From positions 153,614-217,613 of the forward strand of contig BFEA01000393.1 in assembly GCA_003427395.1 (NCBI GenBank): DNA of 64,000 nucleotides, read 5' to 3'. A program made the position numbers and the translations under genes. The number at the start of each line of letters is the position of its first letter. Position 1 is the stretch's first letter. A model generated the notes under the pieces. The model searched no databases. It was not told the DNA's origin and saw only the letters and a list, made by a program, of their open reading frames with translations. Source of the stretch: Chara braunii (Eukaryota; Streptophyta; Charophyceae; Charales; Characeae). This document shows positions 63,342 through 64,000 of this stretch, one piece after another.

Positions 63342-64000
63342 TTTCCCTGCCTCCAAAACCTCGTGTAGGTTCCGGTAGACCTCCCTCAATCGTTGGGGCA
63401 ACCTCCCACAAAGACCTTGTCACAGATTACGGATTGCGATCCCGTCTGCCGCCTTCCTCCCGGAACCAATAGACCAGACATAGAATTATGAGAAGGACAG
63501 GAAGAGATATATTCAGGCGCTCAGATACAAGAGAGGTGCACTCAGACTGGCGTGAGAAGTAGCTCGGTCAATTGAAGTCAAACCATCAATTGTTGACTTC
63601 CTGACGACCTTCCAATTTGCAACAAAGACCCCCCTTTTTAAAAACTTAGTCCCTCTGCAGGGCTTCGTGGTCCGAATTGCGTTGACCATAGTTCAAGACA
63701 TGGGTTGCGAGCTAAAAACTCAATCCTCTTTTGCAGCCTGGCCGCTTCTCCCAACTCACCACGTTTCCACTTCTGGCAGAACAACCACTACGCAGCCTAG
63801 AAAGGCCGCATTCAAATTAAGCACACCCCCATGCTATATTCGATTACGGGCATAGCCCAGCGAATATGCAACAATACAACGTTGTGCAATACACATCCAA
63901 TAGTAAACCATTGTATGCACAGTAATGCGCTGCGGCGCAACTCAACAATTGCTCAGCAGTCCGAGTAGCAGCACCGCACAGCCAGGCTGTGCAAATGCTC
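63342..64000. other. Non-coding to the window end
   Basis: No gene or repeat boundary recognised. A frame at 63667-63855 is short and featureless. Confidence 0.4.

Overview
This is a 64 kb piece of a repeat-dominated nuclear genome from a green plant lineage (Streptophyta). The evidence is a U6 snRNA retrocopy with a plant-type 5' stem and 3' end, two U2 retrocopies, L1-clade LINEs with an ORF1 zinc knuckle and a C-terminal reverse-transcriptase zinc-binding motif, tRNA-derived SINEs, hAT-like and PIF/Harbinger-like non-autonomous DNA elements, type III hammerhead ribozymes and a fragment of mitochondrial-type rpl16. A charophyte alga such as Chara would fit the sequence style, but that is a guess. 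No prokaryotic operons, CRISPR arrays or rRNA genes were seen.

Layout. 1-1456: a hammerhead ribozyme on the minus strand at the very edge, a (GT)n tract and small tandem repeats. 1.1-5.5 kb: a decayed LINE (A) with a 492-bp hAT-like element and two TTAA-flanked elements inside it, then an rpl16 fragment. 6.5-13.8 kb: LINE B (ORF1 and ORF2, internally deleted endonuclease). 14.1-17.0 kb: two inverted-repeat DNA elements around the only good candidate for a host exon (minus strand, 14704-15915). 17.4-19.3 kb: LINE C, a 3' fragment. 19.3-26.9 kb: LINE D, the most complete copy, with a 400-bp internal inversion. 27-32.7 kb: non-coding, GC-rich blocks and two sequencing-adapter scars. 32.75-36.2 kb: LINE F (minus). 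36.2-40.8 kb: assembly gap and non-coding sequence. 40.86-44.08 kb: LINE E, 5'-truncated with a perfect 13-bp target duplication. 44-53 kb: a dense nest of SINEs, MITEs and snRNA retrocopies, plus a 2-kb element with long inverted arms. 53-57.8 kb: mixed non-coding sequence. 57.8-62 kb: a second hammerhead whose stem I has become an (AT)n hairpin, then a 123-bp repeat array and a 25-bp motif array, interrupted by two more hAT-like elements. 62-63.3 kb: another inverted-repeat element.

How the parts relate. The LINEs are the only coding capacity for mobility. Poly(A)-tailed SINEs and snRNA retrocopies with 12-19 bp target duplications were probably moved by LINE machinery of this kind. The DNA elements are all non-autonomous here. 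Three of them share terminal sequence but each carries its own private palindromic subterminal motif, which I think is the most unusual pattern in the window. Four copies of the Nextera mate-pair junction adapter, three N gaps and a 115-bp false duplication show that parts of the assembly are artefactual.
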